A stretch of DNA of 64,000 nt, from contig JAWKKA010000012.1 of the NCBI GenBank assembly GCA_041393495.1, positions 1-64,000 of the forward strand, read 5' to 3'. Source of the DNA: RHKX01 sp041393495 (GTDB lineage: Bacteria > Actinomycetota > Thermoleophilia > Solirubrobacterales > 70-9). The notes under the pieces are model-generated. The model saw nothing but the letters and a program-made list of their open reading frames with translations. It searched no databases and was not told where the DNA came from. Shown here in pieces: positions 61,049 through 64,000 of the stretch; the first letter of the stretch is position 1, and each line of letters opens with the position of its first letter. The position numbers and the translations under genes were made by a program.

Positions 61049-62176
61049 TCAGTCGATCCGCTCGGGGAGGCCGAAGCGGAGGAAGAAGTCCTCGGTCCGG
61101 CGCCGGTCGAGCGGCTGCTCGGGAAAGCGCAGATAGTCCTCGGGGTCGGTGCTGGCGATCGAGCGGTTGATGAAGCAGGTGACGTCGGAGATCTTGGTGT
61201 CCGCGAAGCTGAGCACGTTGAGCGCGAACGGCCGATGGGTGCGGTCGGGCTCGTACCAGCAGTAGAACGCGAGCGCGTACTGTCCGTTGGCCTTCGTCAG
61301 CAGGTGCTTCCAGCGCCACTCGCCGCTCAGCGGCCCGGTCCGCAGGAACCCGGCCAGCTCGGGATGGCCGCCGGGGCCGCCGAACCAGGTGTCCATCGGC
61401 GGCATCGAGAACGTCGCCTGCTCGGTGAGCATCGCGACGACGCCGTCGATGTCCTCGCGGTCCCAGGCATCGACGTAGGCATCGACGATCGCGCGGACGC
61501 CGTCGTCGCCGAGGATCCGCAGCGTCGCCTGCTGGCTGCGGTCGGGGAGCCGGTCGGCGAGCGTCGCGCGGGCCCGCTGCAGGGCGCTGTTGACCGCGGC
61601 CACCGACGTCTCGAGCGTCGCCGCCGCCTCCCGGGCCGAGTAGCCGAGGACCTCGCGGAGGATCAGGACCGCGCGCTGGTTCGCCGGCAGCAGCTGGAGC
61701 GCCGCGATGAAGGCGAGCTCGACCGCCTCCCGCGCCTCGTAGCGAGCCGCCGGCGCCATCGGCCCGTCCTCGACTCCGAGCAGCTCGTCGGGATACGGCT
61801 CGATCCAGACCGACTCGGCAACCGGGAGGCCGGGCTCGGCCTCGTCGGGATCGGTCCGCGGCCCGTAGTCGATCGGGTGCCGGCGCGACTTGCGGCGCTC
61901 GATCGCGTTCAGGGAGGTGTTCGTCGCGATCGTGTACAGCCACGAGCGCAGCGAGCTCCGTCCCTCGAAGCGGCCGATCCCGCGCCAGGCCCGCAGCATC
62001 GCCTCCTGAATCGCGTCCTCGGCGTCGTGGAGCGAGCCGAGCATCCGGTAGCAGTGCGCGGTGAGCTCGCTGCGGTACGGCTCGACGACGGACGCGAACG
62101 CGCCCTCGTCGCCACCGCGGGCGGCCTCCAGCAGAGCGCTGGCGTCGGCGTCCACGCGGATTCCCCTTCCTGCCAT
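61049..62176 (-). CDS. ECF-like sigma-70 factor with SnoaL-type C-domain (SigX5 group)
   Basis: 375 aa from ATG 62176. Region 2: EPYRSELTAHCYRMLGSLHDAEDAIQEAMLRAWRG (residues about 28-62); region 4: LQLLPANQRAVLILREVLGYSAREAAATLETSVAAVNSALQRARATL (about 165-215). The C-terminal 150 residues are an NTF2/SnoaL-like domain that in this group replaces an anti-sigma factor as a regulatory input. GTG at 62155 (VDADASALLE) has a better ribosome site (AAGGGG). It is 28 bp from the divergent FAD oxidoreductase gene, a likely target. Confidence 0.92.
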   Translation of the reverse strand: MAGRGIRVDADASALLEAARGGDEGAFASVVEPYRSELTAHCYRMLGSLHDAEDAIQEAMLRAWRGIGRFEGRSSLRSWLYTIATNTSLNAIERRKSRRHPIDYGPRTDPDEAEPGLPVAESVWIEPYPDELLGVEDGPMAPAARYEAREAVELAFIAALQLLPANQRAVLILREVLGYSAREAAATLETSVAAVNSALQRARATLADRLPDRSQQATLRILGDDGVRAIVDAYVDAWDREDIDGVVAMLTEQATFSMPPMDTWFGGPGGHPELAGFLRTGPLSGEWRWKHLLTKANGQYALAFYCWYEPDRTHRPFALNVLSFADTKISDVTCFINRSIASTDPEDYLRFPEQPLDRRRTEDFFLRFGLPERID

Positions 62177-62185
62177 TGCCTGTGC

Positions 62186-62195
62186 AGGGTAGCGT
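62186..62195. promoter_or_regulatory. Overlapping divergent -10 boxes of the sigma factor and FAD oxidoreductase genes
   Basis: Minus strand TACCCT (62186-62191) ends 9 nt before ATG 62176; plus strand TAGCGT (62190-62195) ends 9 nt before ATG 62205. The boxes overlap by 2 bp, so the two promoters should compete. Confidence 0.4.
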
Positions 62196-62204
62196 CGGCA
62201 CCGC

Positions 62205-63446
62205 ATGAGCTCCGGTCGCGATCGCGAACGTCCGACGGCGCTGGTCATCGGCGCCGGGCTCGCCGGCCTCGCCGCCGCCGAGCGGCTCGCCCGGGCGGGC
62301 TGGGAGGTGACGGTCCTCGAGGCCCGCGAGCGGCTCGGCGGGCGCGTCTGGTCCCAGCGGCTGCAGGGCGGCGGGCTGATCGAGCGCGGCGGCGAGTTCA
62401 TCACCGGTGGCTACGACGTGACCGAGGCGACGGCGGCGCGGCTCGGGATCGCGCTCGATGGAATGTCGATCAGCTACCCGGACCGCGAGCTTCGCCCGGG
62501 GCCAGGTCCCGACCGGGCGGCGCTGCTGGCCGGGGCCGAGGCCGCGGCCGGCGCGGCGACGACGGCCCCCGGCGGGAGCAACGCCGCGGCGGCCCTCGAG
62601 GCGGCGGTCGACGATGCGAGCGTTCGCGAGGTGCTCGCCGTCCGCCTGCAGAGCGCCGTCGCCCACCCGTTCGCAGCGCTCGACGCGCGCTTTCTCGTCC
62701 ACCTCCCCGCCCTCGTCGCCACGAGCGAGACACGGCGCCTGCGCGGCGGCAACCAATCGCTGGCGACGGCCCTCGCCGCGCGGCTGGGCGCACCGGTCCG
62801 GACCGGTGCGGCCGTTCGCGAGGTCCGCCGCGAGGGGGCGAGCGTCCGGGCGGTCGGCGACGGCGGGCTCGATGCGTCCGCGGCTGCCTGCGTGGTCGCC
62901 GTGCCGCTTGCGCTTCTCGGCGAGCTGCGGTTCGATCCGCCCCTGCCCGACCGGCAGCGCGACGCGATCGCCGCGATCCCGACGAGCCGGGCGGCGAAGC
63001 TGGCCGTGCCGCTGTCCGAGCCGACCGCGCCGCGGGCGCTGATGTCGGGCACCCACCGCTTCTGGGCCTGGACGACCCCGTGCGACGGCGTCGGCGGGCG
63101 GGTCGTGAACGGATGGGCCGGGTCGGGCCCGACGCTCGAGGAGCTCGCCGTCGCCGACGGCCCCGCCGGCTGGATCGCCGCGCTCGGCGTGCTCTGGCCC
63201 GAGCTCGAGCCCGACGGCTCCGCGGCGCTGCTCACCGACTGGCAGCGCGACCCGTGGGCGCGTGGCGCCTACTCGGTCCTTCCCGGCGTCGAGGACCCGG
63301 ACGGCAGCGCCGCCGCGGTCGCCCCCGCCCCGAACCTCGCCTTCGCCGGCGAGCACACCGCCGAGCCGGCGTGGACCGGCACGATCGAGGGCGCGCTGCG
63401 GAGCGGCATCCGCGCCGCCGACGAGCTGCTCGGTCGGCGCGGCTGA
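62205..63446 (+). CDS. FAD-dependent oxidoreductase, amine-oxidase/protoporphyrinogen-oxidase-like
   Basis: 413 aa. ALVIGAGLAGLAAAERLARAG with following LEARERLGGRVWSQ (residues 11-46) binds FAD; the C-terminal FAD contact is LAFAGEHTAEPAWTGTIEGALRSGIRAADELL. The substrate domain (about 95-340) is Ala-rich and shorter than in monoamine oxidases. No membrane anchor. It probably oxidises an amine or a hydrophobic ring compound. Divergent from and perhaps controlled by the SigX5-type factor. Confidence 0.9.
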   Translation: MSSGRDRERPTALVIGAGLAGLAAAERLARAGWEVTVLEARERLGGRVWSQRLQGGGLIERGGEFITGGYDVTEATAARLGIALDGMSISYPDRELRPGPGPDRAALLAGAEAAAGAATTAPGGSNAAAALEAAVDDASVREVLAVRLQSAVAHPFAALDARFLVHLPALVATSETRRLRGGNQSLATALAARLGAPVRTGAAVREVRREGASVRAVGDGGLDASAAACVVAVPLALLGELRFDPPLPDRQRDAIAAIPTSRAAKLAVPLSEPTAPRALMSGTHRFWAWTTPCDGVGGRVVNGWAGSGPTLEELAVADGPAGWIAALGVLWPELEPDGSAALLTDWQRDPWARGAYSVLPGVEDPDGSAAAVAPAPNLAFAGEHTAEPAWTGTIEGALRSGIRAADELLGRRG

Positions 63447-63511
63447 GGCGCACGCCCCACCGTTCCCGGCCCCCCGGGGGCGCTGCGAGGCTCAGCGCCG
63501 GGCCCGCATCG

Positions 63512-64000
63512 TCACGGCGCCCAATCGACGTCGGTCCGCACGACCCGGGCCGGGTTGCCGGCGACCAGGGCCCCGGCCGGTACCGGGGAGGTGACGACGC
63601 TTCCCGCCGCGACCACCGCCCCGGAGCCGATCGTGACCCCCTTCAGGACCAGCGCGCGACAACCGATCCAGACCCGATCGTTGACGACGACCGGCTGCGC
63701 CGCCTCTTCCCGGTCGGCGGCGAGGCGATGGAAATCGCGATCCATGATCACAACGTCCCATGCGATCCGGCAATCGGCTCCGATCGAGACCCGGCGACCG
63801 CAGTGGATCTCGGTGCGGTTTCCAAGCGTCGTGCGGTCCCCGATCACAAGCCGGGCGGGGCCCTGCTCGGGGGCGGGGCCATGTTCGCGGGCGGGGGCCT
63901 GCTCGGGAGCGGGGGCCCGCTCGCCGCGGACGCTGAGCATCACCCCCGGCCACATCAGGACCCGGCTGCCGACGACGACCGAACCGTTCGCCCGGTAGCA
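63512..64000 (-). CDS. Hexapeptide-repeat (LbH) acyltransferase, partial
   Basis: The frame stays open to the window edge (163 codons visible), so the N-terminus is missing. Left-handed beta-helix repeats are visible: VVVGSRVLMWPGVMLS, LVIGDRTTLGNRTEIHCGRRVSIGADCRIAWDVVI, DRVWIGCRALVLKGVTIGSGAVVAAGSVVTSPVPAGALVAGNPARVV. The last segment, with MDRDFH (catalytic His), is typical of maltose/serine O-acetyltransferase-like enzymes. An odd insertion near the middle (RGERAPAPEQAPAREHGPAPEQGPA) is a Pro/Glu/Ala repeat of about 7 residues interrupting the helix. Sugar or antibiotic acetylation is likely; substrate unknown. Confidence 0.88.
   Translation of the reverse strand, partial: CYRANGSVVVGSRVLMWPGVMLSVRGERAPAPEQAPAREHGPAPEQGPARLVIGDRTTLGNRTEIHCGRRVSIGADCRIAWDVVIMDRDFHRLAADREEAAQPVVVNDRVWIGCRALVLKGVTIGSGAVVAAGSVVTSPVPAGALVAGNPARVVRTDVDWAP

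Overview
The window is very GC-rich, with almost every codon ending in G or C. It carries a Gram-positive-type type IV pilus locus beside alaS-ruvX-mltG-aroE and an mnmA homologue, plus many DUF-type actinobacterial families. This points to an actinobacterium, most likely class Thermoleophilia (Solirubrobacterales-like). That placement is inferred from gene content and order. No phage, insertion sequence, rRNA operon or CRISPR array was seen. One tRNA (Met, CAT) is present.

Layout. 1-7.2 kb: minus-strand pilus cluster read as pilA - pilV-like - pilW-like - pilX-like - pilD - pilM - pilN (pilN runs off the left edge). pilA has a leader with a c-di-GMP-I (GEMM) riboswitch, a sigma-28-like promoter candidate, and an intrinsic terminator just after its stop. 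7.3-18.5 kb: an accessory block separates this cluster from the pilus motor genes. It holds a TauE/SafE transporter, an arylsulfatase, a CPA1 antiporter, a DUF1269/lipoprotein/miniprotein group, a STAS protein, and an iron operon (lipoprotein - FTR1 permease - hydantoinase/oxoprolinase-like protein - small membrane protein). 18.7-27.1 kb: pilC, pilT and pilB, interrupted by an AI-2E exporter, a holin-domain/phosphodiesterase fusion and a metallo-beta-lactamase (MBL)-fold hydrolase. 27-34 kb: aroE, mltG, ruvX, alaS and an unusual fusion of an IscU/NifU-like domain to MnmA. 34-42 kb: a thioredoxin-fold membrane protein behind a repeat-rich 520-bp gap, an NTF2-like protein, aspS, hisS, a glyoxalase-II-like hydrolase, a formimidoyltransferase and an M29-like aminopeptidase. 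42-47 kb: RibD/DHFR-type reductase, histone deacetylase family enzyme, an unexplained 500-bp gap ending in tRNA-Met, YceI, an amine oxidase and a GATase. 47-52 kb: a sulfur/arsenic-style stress cluster (methyltransferase, ArsR-rhodanese regulator, divergent persulfide-dioxygenase-like MBL protein, MFS transporter, nitronate monooxygenase). 52-64 kb: a 45-aa ORF with a structured leader, a hotdog-like protein, a secreted beta-propeller, the MoxR-DUF58-transglutaminase operon, a GST, an alpha/beta hydrolase-cyclase fusion, a SigX5-type sigma factor, an FAD oxidoreductase and a partial hexapeptide acyltransferase.

How parts fit together. PilB extends and PilT retracts the pilus on the PilC platform; PilD processes PilA and the minor pilins; PilM/PilN align the machine. 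The riboswitch suggests c-di-GMP sets pilin levels. A recurrent promoter form, a TANNNT -10 box 6-9 nt before the start codon, is found ahead of about a dozen genes and implies frequent leaderless transcription.
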